Notes: generated from the sequence alone by a model not told the origin. A DNA stretch of 64,000 nt from Apostichopus japonicus (GCF_037975245.1 NC_092582.1:22466577-22530576); one strand, 5' to 3'. Numbered from the stretch's first letter, positions 21,983-34,882 are shown. Numbers and translations are program-made.

Positions 21983-24277
21983 AATTAGTGATAGCAAAAA
22001 TGATTACTTAATGTCATTGTACATGGTTTGGACTTGCACATGTATGAGTTTGTTGTATGTTGAATGCTGATGTTATGTATGTTTATGGTGCTTTTTCCTA
22101 ATAGTTATTTGATAGGTGTAAAGATTGCAATTATGTAGGCTTTCTAGACATTCAGGCAAAATCATTTGTAAGTTTTACCCCTTACTTACAGAAGAAGAGT
22201 TCTTCTTTAGACCGAATTGATTGTATAATGAGGATTTAATGTCTGCAAAAAGTAGAAGGTTATCAGCTACTTGAACCATCAAAAAAATAGTTGTGAACAC
22301 ATTTAGCAACTTTTAGCATGCTAAAATTTGGGCCAGACACTGATGTTATATGGATCTTATATTTATTTGTGCTAGTTTCCTGAATTCTGGTTTCTGATTG
22401 TGAGCTAGTAATACATTGGTTGAAACAGTTAATTCTTACCACCGTCCTGGTTGAATACTAAATTCTTGCCTTCTTAGTCCAATAATAAAGACCTTAAAAA
22501 ACAATTGATTATGATATATATTCTACAATGACATTTCCTGAAAAGCAACAAAATTTGGAAACTGCTCTGTATTGCAAACAGAAAAAAAACTCAAAACAAA
22601 CAAGCAAACACGCACACGCATGTACACGCAGTAGTATCTGTACCACCTACAGATGCAAAAGATATTAGCCATTATTCATTCTGGTTCCTACGTTAGCAAC
22701 AGATATAAATACTTCACACCAATTGTGAGCTTTTTTCAAATCATTTTTCTCTTACGGTTTACTTCTCGTCTGTCAGACACGTCGTACCAATTTTAGCTCC
22801 GAATTCACGAGCTATGAAGCGTCGCATTAGCGGACGACCTTGGTAACTTGTGAAAAGTTCATTCATAATGCATGAATGTTATCACCCAGCAAGAAGTGAT
22901 GATGGTTTCAGCCAACAAAATGGCACCGTTCAAGATCACATTTTTGAACGATTTTTACGGAAGGATAGATATTACGAAACTTACGAAGAGTTAGATTTGT
23001 TTAAGGTCACAAATTAGTCGTGTTAATGCTATGTATCCATAGCTATATCTATAAACTCTAATATATGTACCCAAGGTCTGTGATTAAAGACATGACCCTC
23101 AAATTTAAACCGACCAAATTGAAAGAAAAATTATGTATATATTCAAATGTACTATAGTAATGGATTTGTTTTGTTACAGGATATGTCGTACGTAGAAAGT
23201 TTATGAAAGTTTGGCATTCCGTAGGCGAAGTTATAGCACACTCTAATTGTGATGAATTTTGTTGTACACTGAATTTGACGAAGAACTCAATATCGGCTGA
23301 ATATGTCGATTTTTTTATCAGTAATTTGCAGTTTATTTATCAGTAATTTGAGAAAGGTGGAAGATGGAGGTTGTGGGAGAGCATGGGTAGAAATTACTTG
23401 GGTCGGTGTAGGAAAGGGAGAGACGCTCTTTTAATATGGGCAGGTGGTATTATATTAAGGCTATATTATGTACTTCAAACCTGAACACGTTGGGGCATAG
23501 CTACACTTCTTGTTTTAGAAGGGCACAATGCTATTCTGAGCCGGGGAGGGGGGAGAGTAGGCCAACTCTATTTTCTAAGAAAAACTTGTTTTAATGATAA
23601 ATTGTTGTGAGCCAGAAAACCCCTTCCCCTGGGCTAGGCACCCCCTCCCCCCCCCCTTTGACTACGTCTCTTGGATTACAGCAAAATGGGAGGGGGTTCT
23701 GCACTGTACGTAAATGTAGACCAAATTAAGTTAGGTAAAGTTAAATTTAAGAGTTAAAGCTTTGCATTCTTTTACAAACTCACACAACTCTCCTGTTCTT
23801 ATTTTAATGCTTTCACTTACTTTCAAAATTCAAACTGAATAATGGTTATTAGTTTCTTTCTTTTTGTAAGATTCTTTAATTTTAACGCCATATTTTAAAA
23901 GAAGGCACTTAGTCCAAGCTTCTTGTACCATGGACTTGTCCAGATGAACAGTGGATAGTCGATCTATGTGAAGGATCTTGATTTTGAAAGGGGACCTTTT
24001 TTTCCATTTATTACTGTATTAATTTACTGGTAAAACAAGGTATGTTGTATGTCCTTGTCTGGTCGACCTTTCTGCCTTTGAAAATTGTGTCCACAATTTT
24101 TACATCAAACTTCTAATCTTTGCTTGTTGTTAAGTCTGTATTCCAGACTGGTAGGTGTTGCTACGGAATTTGCCTTCCTGAATCTCTCGGTGTTTACGAG
24201 GTAATCTATCTGCTGCCATAAAAGTTTGTGTAATAAATAAAAGTAGGTGGATAAACATGAGGTCTACTAGATATAGG
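21983..24277. other. Non-coding stretch, no gene recognised
   Basis: AT-rich DNA with a G-run/C-run pair near 23540-23660 (GGGGAGGGGGGAGAG and CCCCCTCCCCCCCCCC) that may be the remnant of a MITE ending in a GACTACGTCTC-like end. A short motif, TTAGCATGCTAAAATTTGGG, at about 22313-22332 resembles the motif near 37525. Confidence 0.45.
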
Positions 24278-24450
24278 GCAACACCCACTCCCCCACCAGA
24301 CCTGTGCGAGGGAAAAGGGAAAATAATACAGTATAAATATATAAGCAACACCCACTCCCCCACCAGACCTGTGCAGGGTAAAAAGGGAAAACAAATACAG
24401 TAAAGACATAAACGACCTTTCCTCCCACTAGCCCTGTTTGGGAAATCACA
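24278..24450 (+). repeat. 67-bp tandem repeat, ~2.5 copies
   Basis: Two units starting GCAACACCCACTCCCCCACC (24278 and 24345) share the following AGACCTGTGC and the GGGAAAA..AATACAGTA.A tail. A third, more diverged partial unit (CTCCCACTAGCCCTGT) follows. Minus-strand frames here repeat the motif TGLVGEWV or AQVWWGSGCC and are by-products of the repeat. Confidence 0.85.
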
Positions 24451-24909
24451 ATACAGATGTATAAAATGACATTTACAACTCAAGAAAAATCAGATTTTCT
24501 CATGTAGCCTTGTTGTTTATGTAGTTCAGCATTAACTATGACAGCCTACAGTGTCACATGTTTATGTAAAACATGTAATTAATACACGCGATTGAATGTT
24601 CTGCGGAAGACATGGAGAGATTGATGAGCAAAAAGTGTTAGACAGAATTGGGCCAAGCTTTAGGGCATCTGTGTAATAATTTGGATGTTTTGTTTCTTTC
24701 ATCGGTTGTATAATAATTCGTTATATGTGTTAATTATAAGCAACTCAAAATTCTCGGCATAGAGAAATCATGTTTCAGTGCACAGTTATTAAACATGTTT
24801 TAATGTTGTTTGTAGCTATGTTTAACTCAGAATCTAATGGCAAGGAGTTCATAGACTCTAACTGCAGTCATAAGTATAAATTAGTGACTGCTGAGATGCG
24901 TTGCCTAAT

Positions 24910-26534
24910 CAGGGACGTCGCTAAAGGGGGGGTGTGGGGGGTGTCTCACCCCCCCAATCTTGGTAAAAATGACGATAGTTGGAAAATTTGAGTGCGACAG
25001 TCGGAATTTCCGACTGTCGGAATTTCCGACTGTCTCCAGCTTCAATTCGGAATTTCCGACTGTCGCGCTCTAATTTTTCTGACTGTCGCACTCTTATTTT
25101 CATATGTTCTTGTAATTTGTGAGTGACATAAAATTTCCGATCAAAATTGACCTTTAATCAGTCATATTTACCACGTTTTCCTCGTCACATTGAGAAATTG
25201 TATCTCGCGATCCTTATACTCCACCATACAAAACTTCGTATGATTTTGAATACTCTAAAAAAAAATACAACGTTCGCCAGCTTCATTTCGGAAAATTTAT
25301 GTAGTAATTTTGCTATTGGGTGGGTCGACCCTGTTCGCTAGCTTAAAGTAAGTTCAGGATATACCAGGGACGTAGCCAGGGGGAGCAGGAGAGCGACTGC
25401 TCCCCCCCCCTTTGAGTGTCGAAAAAAAATGTTTAAAAACTGTTGTTTTTTAGCATGGTATTTTGTCAGTGCTCTTTTGATCTTGAATACTCGTCAACTC
25501 CGTTAACTCGATTATAATCGTAATAACATGCAGTCCTACTGATTCAACTACTTACTTAGTTTGGCAGATGCAATTAGATAAATTTAGCCTATAGCCTATT
25601 TCAAACCTACAGTTGGCCACTGCGTAATAAAATACATATTGCCTACCTAACCTCACTCGATGGAATGTCACGAACCGTATGCACAACGACGACGACAAGT
25701 TCGTTCTCATCCGTTCTATGATTCGTCCTAAGTTGTTGCACGAACAGCATGTTATGAAGCTAAGCTAGCAATCGTACGTGATACGCACTTCCTATAAATA
25801 ATTATTACACTGTTAATACACGGAGATAACGATATTTTTTTAGGCCACTGCAAATCTGGCTGTCTTACAAAATATGAAAGTTTATATTGTCCATCAATTA
25901 AGTTCGTCAAATGTATTTAAGTCCAGACATTGGACAATAAACAAGAATCATCCTTCTGGAAAAATTGTAAAAGAGCACTATGTTTGTCTTTCTGATATAT
26001 TATGTAAAAGAACATGTAAAAGAATTCAAACAGGAAACAAAATCTGCTGATAATATGATATCACATGATAATGATGAAACTGGCAACAAATTGCACCAGA
26101 TCGCATCTAAGGACCTTCAATTGTTCAAAAAAATCTCAAAGGGGAGGGGGACACCCCCTTCCCTTAGACCCCTCCCCCATATCAATAGCAAAAAGTGCTT
26201 CCCCTTTCAAATTCCTGGCTATGACGTTGGGATATACAGTGTCTCTATGGTATACAATTAAAACACGCAATGCTAATCTACGGAAGTTTAAAAGTGCCAT
26301 CAACATAAGCAAAAACTTTGCCCCATAAGGTACAAATGTATTGAAAAAAGTTTGGAACAAAAGTGCAGTCGCGAAAGATGGGGTGTCTGACTGACACTGA
26401 CCGTATCGTTGACGATGAGTGCGGGGGGGGGGTACAAGGCGGCAGTCGGAATTTTCTGACTCCAAAACCCATCCAGTTGGAATTTCAGCCACTACACCCC
26501 CCCCCCCAATCATCAGGCCTTAGCTACGTCCCTG
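24910..26534 (+). mobile_element. hAT-like non-autonomous element with 8-bp target duplication
   Basis: The left end starts CAGGGACGTCGCTAA and the right end finishes TTAGCTACGTCCCTG, inverted repeats with one mismatch over 15 bp. The flanks are TGCCTAAT (24902-24909) and TGTCTAAT (26535-26542), an 8-bp duplication with one difference. This fits the hAT superfamily. Poly-G/poly-C tracts lie just inside both ends. A second CAGGGACGTAGCC at 25365 suggests a nested or internally duplicated end. The interior holds a foldback block at 24990-25093 and a related motif, CAGTCGGAATTTTCTGACT, at 26444-26462. Open frames inside (for example 25980-26261) do not resemble a transposase, so the copy is non-autonomous. 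Confidence 0.75.
24990..25093 (+). repeat. Foldback block built of GGAATTTCCGACTGTC units
   Basis: The arms GAGTGCGACAGTC (24990-25002) and GACTGTCGCACTC (25081-25093) are exact inverse complements. Between them GGAATTTCCGACTGTC occurs at 25003-25018, 25019-25034 and 25049-25064, the first two in tandem. Because the unit is itself nearly palindromic with the neighbouring GACAGTCGG, several alternative hairpins can form. It lies within the hAT-like element. Confidence 0.85.
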
Positions 26535-26542
26535 TGTCTAAT

Positions 26543-28394
26543 ACGGAGCCAAGTACCAATACCTTTAGTGTAGAAATTTCTTATCGAGCGAATCCATCAA
26601 AAGGCTTCTAGTTTAATTTTTGAGTCTTGCAGTATACTGAAGAGACGACTTGCTTCTCTTTGGATATAACACCTCATTGCCCCCTTCAGGTCGGAAGTAG
26701 ACGGCCTCGGTTTACGAAATCAGACCCTTCTGATAGAATACAAGAGCGAAAATCCAACTGGTCACTTTTCCCCTCGGGAAATTTCAGCGAGTTTTTCTCT
26801 GCATCTGAACAAGGCGGCTTATTCCGTCCAGGGCGCAAGTGATCATACACCCGACGTAATCCGCCACCTTGTTTTCAAGTACGATCGGTTTAATTTCTGA
26901 GTATAAGGAGATGTCTTACCCCCATGTAAATGAACCTTTACAACAAGTCCAAGAGAATGAATGATTTGGTCACAGTTACCTCGGGGGAATTCTTGTGGTT
27001 TTAATCTACGCTGTAAGTGTGCTTGTACATTTACGCACGTGACAAGTGAGAGCATAGCCTCAACCCTAGCTGTATATATAGAGATATATATATATATATG
27101 TATATATATCCTTCGTACAGTATACTCTGATGCGTTTCGTATGATGCTCACGAGATGTACGGAGGAGATCTTGCGAAACTTTATCTCTGCGGTGTCCTTG
27201 CAAGACTCTTGAAACCTCCCGATGGCTGCATGGTCTTGATTTGTCGTCATGACCGTCAGGTGCCAGGCTACCACTTGAGATTTTCCAGTTTCTGTAGAGT
27301 TGTAGAATTCTTAAACAGATTGTTTGTCAGTCACAAAGTTTGTGAGATTTCTTAACAAGAAAGGTAGAATGATTCATTGAGTGGGCAGTAGGATAGGATA
27401 TGGGATAGGATGTAGTGGAATAGTATCTTCCATATATGTTGTTCAGTATAGATCTGTATACTGTGCCATGCTCTATATACAGTACAAGAACAAAGAATAT
27501 ATGTATATATATTGTAAAGCTGTTACTGTAAAGTTGAGGAGCAATGGGAGTTTTGTGTGGACGGTGTGGAACCATTGTGGTAGTTTAAATCCCCTTGGAA
27601 TTATACAGGGGTTATCTCTCCTGGCATTAAGTAAACCAGTTGTAATTGTTGGCAGATTATGGCTTTTGGGGCTGCTCCTATGGATTGGCATGTGGTATCA
27701 GGCTTATCCTGGGATTGTGATGTAACACATGTGATATTTTCTAGGGATACTCTTGTGATCACAATCATCTCTGTAAAGGAGTACAATTGTTTGGGGATGG
27801 TAGGAATGCACTGTAGTATTTGTGTGCTATGTCTTAAGCTAAGTTGTAGAGAAAAGTTCATCATTTGTATACATGTGGCATTTCCACGTATTGTTAAGGG
27901 ATTTATATAAAATGCATTACCTGGGAGGGACAGGACAGTCTACTCTGGTTGCTGTTGGAAGAAACATTGTTGATGGTAGGCTTCAGGGCCATGTAGCCAC
28001 AAGTTTGTACAACACAGCCAGTACAACACACTCAACCTTACTCTAAGAAGTTTTCTTTTCAATATATCTGTGTTAAAAAATACAATCACTTCTCTGGATT
28101 TATTTTGTGTTCATCTTCATTCTCTGGCCAATTACAATACTACATCTTAGGCCAAGAACCCTGAATCGGCTGGATGGCGCAACTCACAGAGGAAAGTGCT
28201 ACAATATGTATGTATGCTAGCCAAAATAGGTTAGGGTTGTATATGGACAAGTATTGGTATAGGGTCTTTAGTAGTTTTTCAGTATGGAATATTTTGCTGA
28301 AATTCCACTTAAATGTCACATTATCAACCATTGGAATATATTTTTTGACCTACATAGTACTAAAATGTTCTATATTTCCTTTTCTTTCTTGCAG
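26543..28394. other. Non-coding stretch (probable intron) upstream of first receptor exon
   Basis: Holds a (TA)n-rich patch near 27076-27112 and several short frames I do not recognise. The last bases form a pyrimidine-rich tract ending TTTCTTTCTTGCAG, a good 3' splice site for the exon that follows. The sequence CTAACA-like branch positions cannot be fixed by eye. Confidence 0.5.
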
Positions 28395-28529
28395 TGTAAC
28401 CCTGGTCTGGGCACTAATCTATTTTATAATTTGCTGTATACGAAACCGACCAAAATCATGATGTTAACAGGATGTAGTGCTGCCTCTACACCGGTGGCTG
28501 AAGCTGCCCACATGTGGAATCTAAACGTT
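28395..28529 (+). CDS. GABBR1: GABA-B receptor subunit 1-like, ligand-binding-domain exon (first seen)
   Basis: Exon of 135 bp (45 codons, phase 0-0) between a TTTCTTTCTTGCAG acceptor and a GTAAGT donor. It encodes part of lobe 1 of the Venus-flytrap domain of a metabotropic GABA receptor, a plasma-membrane class C GPCR that couples to Gi/o. The peptide starts CNPGLGTNLFYNLLY and holds GCSAASTPVAEAAHMWNLNV. This lines up with the mammalian subunit-1 segment CDPG...GCSSVST...AEAARMWNL. The serine right after GC corresponds to Ser130 of mouse/human GABA-B1b, which contacts GABA, and it is kept. The family is clear. Subunit 1 rather than 2 is inferred mainly from the next exon. Upstream exons (signal peptide, start of lobe 1) were not found. 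Confidence 0.9.
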
Positions 28530-28584
28530 GTAAGTATATATATAAACCCCTCATCGAAAAATATCAGGAATTAACCATCAACAT

Positions 28585-29205
28585 TATTGTACAACTGGCA
28601 TATCCACTGTGGATCCAAAGTGACATTGTACGAGTGGCATATCCATTGTGGATCCAAAGTGACATTATTGTACAACTGGCATATATCCATTGTGGATCCA
28701 AGTGACATAATTGTACAACTGGCATATCCACTGTGGATCATAAGTGACATTGTAAAACTGGCATATCCACTGTGGATCAAAAGTGACATTATTGTACAAC
28801 TGGCATATATCCATTGTGGATCCAAGTGACATAATTGTACAACTGGCATATCCACTGTGGATCATAAGTGACATTGTAACACTGGCATATCCACTGTGGA
28901 TCAAAAGTGACATTATTGTACAACTGGCATATCCACTGTGGATCATACATTATTACACAACTGACATATCCACAGTGGATCCAAGTGACATTATTGTACA
29001 ACTGGCATATCCACTGTGGAATCAAAGTGACATTGTACAACTGGCATATCCACTGTGGATCAAAAGTGATATTATTGTACAACTGGCATATCCACTGCGG
29101 ATCCAAGTGACATTATTGTACAACTGACATATCCACTGTGGATCCAAGTGACATTATTGTTCAACTGACATATCCACTGTGGATCCAATGTGACATAATT
29201 TATGT
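28585..29205 (+). repeat. Palindromic minisatellite, ~15 copies of a 37-43-bp unit
   Basis: Each unit contains ACTGGCATATCCACTGTGGA followed by TC(C/A)AAGTGACATTATTGTAC-like sequence. The core ATCCACTGTGGAT is palindromic around one base; one unit near 28965-28980 has the centre as CCACAGTGG, the flipped form. A higher-order period of 124 bp (three units) is visible, for example 28662 against 28786. It sits in the receptor intron and starts about 55 bp after the 5' splice site at 28530. The many frames on both strands across it (LAYPLWIQSD, DPQWICQLYN) are repeat translations. Confidence 0.92.
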
Positions 29206-32200
29206 TTTGTTGATGAGCATGGTTGAGTCATTCTGTCACTTGATAATACACAAGACAGGCCAAACAAGCTCCACTCAAGCGGCGTGAAATTTAATATCAA
29301 TATTTATACTTCATTGATAATGAGGGCTTTGAACACAGGTGACTTTTTCTGATCTCCAATAATAAAATTAAAAAAATTATTTCGACGAAGACGTTCGTTA
29401 ATACGAGATTGGTACGTACAAACATACATGTAATTAGGTCCAAACACCCACTTGCTACTCCTCCATGCAGAAATGTTAAAGGTGATTTTCAAAATTAGTT
29501 GCATCCACATCTGAAGTACATATAAAGCTCTACATTGTGCCTCTCTGACTAATATTAACGATATAACTGGAAGACTTTTGTGATCGATGAAAAAATCTAC
29601 TTTTGATTTAAATCAAGTCTGCCTTTTTTTTTGGCCATATGACAACTCTATTAGTAATTTCCTTTAAGATGATTAATCCAATAGTTTATCCATGGTCATT
29701 AATGTCATTAATGGTCATCATGATATGACATATCAAAACAAAGCAGAGCTATGCAAATTGGTCACCTGTTTACACAAAATTACAGATTTATTTTATGAAT
29801 TTTTTTATTTTTTATGAACCTGATTAAAATTTGCTATTTCTATACAAATTGTGAACACTGATTTATTCATTTTCAAAATGTTGATAGAGCTGGCATGTTT
29901 CATTTGGCTTACTTTTTCTATATTATAATTCAGAGACAGAAATTGTGTAAAACAAGGCAAGATGCTATAAAAAGCCCAGATGAAATGTCTCATTATTATG
30001 AGATATGTTCATACTTTGAATGTCCAGCAAAAATATGTAAAATGTGGTTATTTACTAAGTTTTCTCACCTATTCCCAGCAATTGGTAGTTTTTTATCAAT
30101 TTTTAAAATATTATTTTGGGGGTTTTGGTATGAGTGACTTTAGTTGTCAAAGTAAAAATGTGTTGATGTTAGTTGGTGTCGTTTCGGAAACTTTTGTTAA
30201 TCTCCAACAAATTTAATCAAAACACAGCTTAGTTTTGTTTAACAAATTGAACAAACCTGTTTCACAATTTTTATTGACAAAAAACAAAACAAATAGAAAA
30301 CAATTCTTCTGAGAGCAATAAGTTTGGAACATGTAGACTATTCCTTCTCAAGCGTTTAACACAAAGTCAGAATAAAGTTGAATCGGAAACCTTGGTATAT
30401 ATCAACAATTGGACTTGTTCCATAGGTGCATATTATTCCTAATAGCAATTGTGCAATTATAAAGTCCTGAGTAATAATAGATTAGAAGAGAAATTCCATT
30501 TTATTTAGCTAATTCTTCAAAGTAGAGGGCGCTATATCATTATCATACTACAATACACCAGTACATACTTCTTATGTAAAGTGGATGTCTTGTGATTTGC
30601 TGTTGGCTATGTTGTTATGATCACATCATAACATTAAGGCTAACAATGTAAATATTCTGTCATGCGGGGGGGGGGGGGGGGAATGTCTCCTATACAGTTG
30701 TTAAAGTTGTATGAGTTATCAAATAAATTATGATTCCATAGAAAGGATGCTGTGTTGGCTACACAAACGTTCTTCAAAGTGCAATAGTGTAGTGTTGTGT
30801 GATTCATGTTGCAAAGTGTCCTTTATGATTGGTGTGGATATCATGTACACAAACCTTAATGATAATGTAAATGCTGTTTTTTGTAGGAATTTAGATCTGA
30901 TTGAAAAATGTTTTACATATGGACCTTTGAAAGACATGGTCATTTTTCAGAATATTAAACTTGAAGGCAAATTGTGTACATTTGTCTGTAATGTTATACT
31001 ATACATTGCTAAATTTTCAAATATACTTTCTGAAAAAAAATGTGCTAACATACTGATACATAAAAGGTTTGAAGTGAACAGTGCATATAAAGGAACTTAA
31101 GACTAGATCTCTAAAAAATGATGGTTTTGGTGTCATATATGGGTTGTTAAATGTTTTAGTGCACCCACAGATTTGGTTAGCTCTCCATGGAGTATCCTTA
31201 GACAATTTTCCGTTTCAAATTGTGGACAATTATTATACTAATACAGTCTCAAAAGACTTGTAGTGGTTTTGCGACCTATAAACCGAATTGCGTATGTGTC
31301 GACTGTCCTTTATGGTGTTATCAATCATGACGTGAAGATTGTTAGCCACGACACATAACGAAGATCTTTTCAGTGAATCCATATAACTCTCCACTCTCAC
31401 AGGAACTGGTTTTCTATCAAGTGCACTGTCCTTCAAAGGCATCTTTTAAAATACAGTCAAAATATTTTGTTGGCTTAAATTGCCCCAATTTTTCTCACCA
31501 AACATACTTTCATAAAATGTAGGCCTACTTGAACATTGACAGGATAGAATATGCAATCCCGCCATTTTGATCAGATATCAACAACTCTACATTCTCCCAT
31601 GATGCATCTGTGTTGGCACTATTTTACTGATGGCGGATGGATACCAGCATACTGAAGGTTATGGTACTATGATATAGTTAGCTACATATTCAAGGTTCAA
31701 ATGCCACCAATAATCCAGCTTCTCTGAGTTGATAGCCAAAGCGTCTGCTAGCATGCAGCTTTGATCAAGTGCCAAGTCTTCCAAGAACCATAAATGTTTC
31801 ACTCTGTGCAGATTAATATGGATTTTTGTTGTTTTCTGTTTTCTGGTTATTGCACCAAAGAGAGAGAGCAGCTAAGTTGTCAAGAACAAAATCTTAAGCA
31901 GCAGAAAAGAGAAAGCTTGTGATCAGATGAAGCCCGTAAGCTGCAAACACTCGTCCGTTAATTCCTTGGATTATAAAATACATAATTTCTGCAGCTTTTC
32001 AAAGGCTGTGGGAAATGCCAAATATGTGTGCACTTGTATACAAGGATTGACTTATAAGATTTTTACAATACTGGGGCTGCATCTGAGTCCAGCTATTAAT
32101 GAGTGGCCTGTACTTTCTATGACCTTTCTGCCACAGGGATATGGTAAAATGACGGATCGAGTTTTGCTTCAGCAACAAATTGGAAAAAAGAGTATTACAT

Positions 32201-32875
32201 TATTTTGTTGAAATTTACTCACCTGCCACAAAATGTTTCGTACATAAATATTCAAATAATATCAAAATATGATTTAGTGGTTTGACCTGAGCCATGTTTA
32301 GGAAAGAAGTATCTTGCACACTGGCCCCCCCCCTCTCCCCTTCCCCCTCTCATGATAATAGTCAATAGGCAATTTGAATGCTAATAAAAGAAAGCAATGA
32401 CATCTCTCCCAGCCTCAGTTCTTCTACAAGAACAAAAATACAAAACATAAAAAGAAGTTCTGCACGTGTTGATTGGATCGGTGCAACATGCTTTTAATGA
32501 AAAGCCTAAGGCCTCACTGTTTTTTTTATTCTTCTGAAAATAATGCTTTGGTTAGAATTTCAAATCATTTGCAAGATGATCTGAATGACTAAAGTTTACT
32601 TACAGAGCTAATTCTATAGTTTTGGCTCAATTAAAACAGCTGTCGCCTCCGTTCATTTTTTGACGATATCAGTGATCCCATGACAAAAAATGATCAGTTA
32701 TCGGCAATTGCCGATCAGCAGACACCAGAAAATAATTTAAAATTGATGTTAAAGTAATCTACGTTGGCAGACAATTGTAATCAGCTAAATGATCACTTGC
32801 CCTCATTTAACTTTAAAGACTTTCATGACATTGGCTTTTATGTATGTAAAATATAAATGCAGCTATTATATAAAC

Positions 32876-32960
32876 TGCTACCTCAATTGACCAATCAGAG
32901 TTGCGGAAATGACCGTCTGCGGTATGATCTCTCCATCAAGACCATTATAGTACTGCTATA
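32876..32960 (+). repeat. Dispersed repeat, copy A
   Basis: Contains TGCTACCTCAATTGACCAAT, CAGAGTT.GGAAATGAC.GT and CAAGACCATTATAGTACTGC. It matches the segment at 34794-34882 in the same orientation with scattered substitutions and small gaps. Probably a decayed interspersed element; its true ends are not visible. Confidence 0.7.
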
Positions 32961-33810
32961 TGTGATTGGTGATAATAACCTCTTAAAGTTGGTAAATTGC
33001 CTTAATAGTTTCCATAATTTATTTCCCCTAAGTTGCTTGACGACTGTTAATCTCGGAAGAACACTTTAGTTTTAAGTTTTGTCATTTAAATCATTCATGC
33101 ATGCATGCATACATGACCCAAAAAATCAATGTTTCTGGCTAATGTAGGCCCTGTGTTCCAAATAAGGTGTTTCTTTATCTTTGCTTTATATAATCCATTC
33201 AAACTGGAACTTGCGGCAAGTTGAAGCTCATAAAATGGCAAGGAAGGTGACAGTTTATACGTAATCGCTCCCTACAGAGTGAAATTTTAAGTTTAATAGT
33301 TCCACTGGCGATATTTTACTCTGACAAGAAACGGGAATCAGTTATAAACACCTCGGAGCAATTTCGGAGAATTTCTCTCACTTTGTAAGAAGATTACCGT
33401 AGTAAAACAGAGATGAGTGATCACAATCTATATTAGCTAGTTGCCCAGGAGGCGATCGACAACTATCACGATAAATATCTGAGCGACTAAGATGTGTCAG
33501 TTGTTAAAGTCTTTATATGGATGGTTGCATATGTGGCAATGTGTGGCAATGATGCTTTCAAGTAATGTCGTAACTCTCTATTATTTTTCTTGATTAAAGT
33601 ATGTTATTTAATCTGACTAGCAGCCTGAGTGTCTTAAATGTGTTGAGCAACATAACTCATGTTTGATATATCTATCTCATTTACAAAGTGAACCATGATG
33701 GTTCCTTTGATGTACTTCAGACAGTATTCAATATGTACAGTATACCCCTGACACCAGGATAGACACAAATTTTGTTAGTTTTCTTTGAGGTTACTGACTC
33801 ACAAATTAAA

Positions 33811-33878
33811 ATGGTGGCAGCAGTGGGATTGCCCATGAGATGTACAATGGTGGCAGCAGTGGGATTGCCCATGAGAAT
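33811..33878 (+). repeat. 36-bp tandem duplication
   Basis: The word ATGGTGGCAGCAGTGGGATT followed by GCCCATGAGA occurs at 33811 and again at 33847. Two nearly identical units; nothing suggests function. Confidence 0.9.
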
Positions 33879-34793
33879 GTTGTATGTAAATAACCGTGAA
33901 TTGGGACCTTAACACATTGAACATGTAACACAGTACATACTGTTCATGTCAAATAGACATGACCATATAGTGCCACAGCAAGGTTTATAAGCCCTGTCAT
34001 TAACTTTTTCATATTTCATGGAGGATTCTCACTTTGCATACAAAAGTCACATGTATGGATGTATGGTTTTCCTCATTTATGAATTCAATGTTTCTATGCT
34101 ACAAAAAGGGGGAAGGAAAGAAGGAAATATGAAAACGCAAAAATCCATTTATAATACAATGGCTTATTAACATCATTAATTTTAAAAATGCCTCTATAGT
34201 TTGGTAAATTGCAAATAAGTGTTAACAACTTTAAAAGCAGTGAGTAAACACCATATGGAGGGATGAGAGGGAAAGTGGGAGGGACATTAGAAGTTCATAC
34301 AAAGGAACTTGTCATCACATTTGATGAGAGTTTGCCTACAATTATTATATTAATGCCATCAATGTTTGACCTCATATCTTTTAAATTCTGTAGCCATTTT
34401 CAGTTTTCAACCATAATCTGTGGTCCAATCGGTGGAATGCTTTGCTAAAACTCCCTCAAAATCTAATTACTGCTTAAAATACATTTGTTTCCTGAAACAA
34501 AGAATGTTCAATCAGAATCCAACTGTAACATTGTAACATAAATGACAGTGGTTAATATATGTGTCAGTTTTTGAAGTTCTTGTTGTTGGTTGTCATGAAG
34601 ATCAATTCTGATGCATTGTAGGTTAAGGAGAGGAAGGGCAAAGCTTAGTTGTAATTACGTCCCTGAAAAACACGGATTGAAAAGATTTAAAAAATCGATA
34701 AATACGAAAGCCTTGAGTAGTTCATATGCCTGCTTGGTTATATATCGATGTAACTATCTTTAGGCAGTATGCTTTCAGGATAACAGCATTACA

Positions 34794-34882
34794 TTGCTAC
34801 CTCAATCGTCCAATCAGAGTTATGGAAATGACTGTCTGCACTAGGATCTCTCAATCAAGACCATTAGTACTGCTATGTACGA
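34794..34882 (+). repeat. Dispersed repeat, copy B
   Basis: The partner of the segment at 32876-32960, about 1.9 kb downstream in the same orientation (TGCTACCTCAATCGTCCAAT, GAGTTATGGAAATGACTGTC, AAGACCATTAGTACTGC). Confidence 0.7.

Noticed and set aside
28571-29127. Frames on both strands rich in AYPLWIQSD or DPQWICQLYN
   Set aside because: Pure translation of the palindromic minisatellite.
28585-29205. CRISPR-like array
   Set aside because: Repeats and spacers are not distinct: whole units repeat in tandem, and the context is an animal intron.
30711-31100. 129-codon + strand frame inside the large receptor intron
   Set aside because: AT-rich, with no domain, signal or similarity recognised; frames of this length arise by chance in 10 kb of AT-rich DNA.
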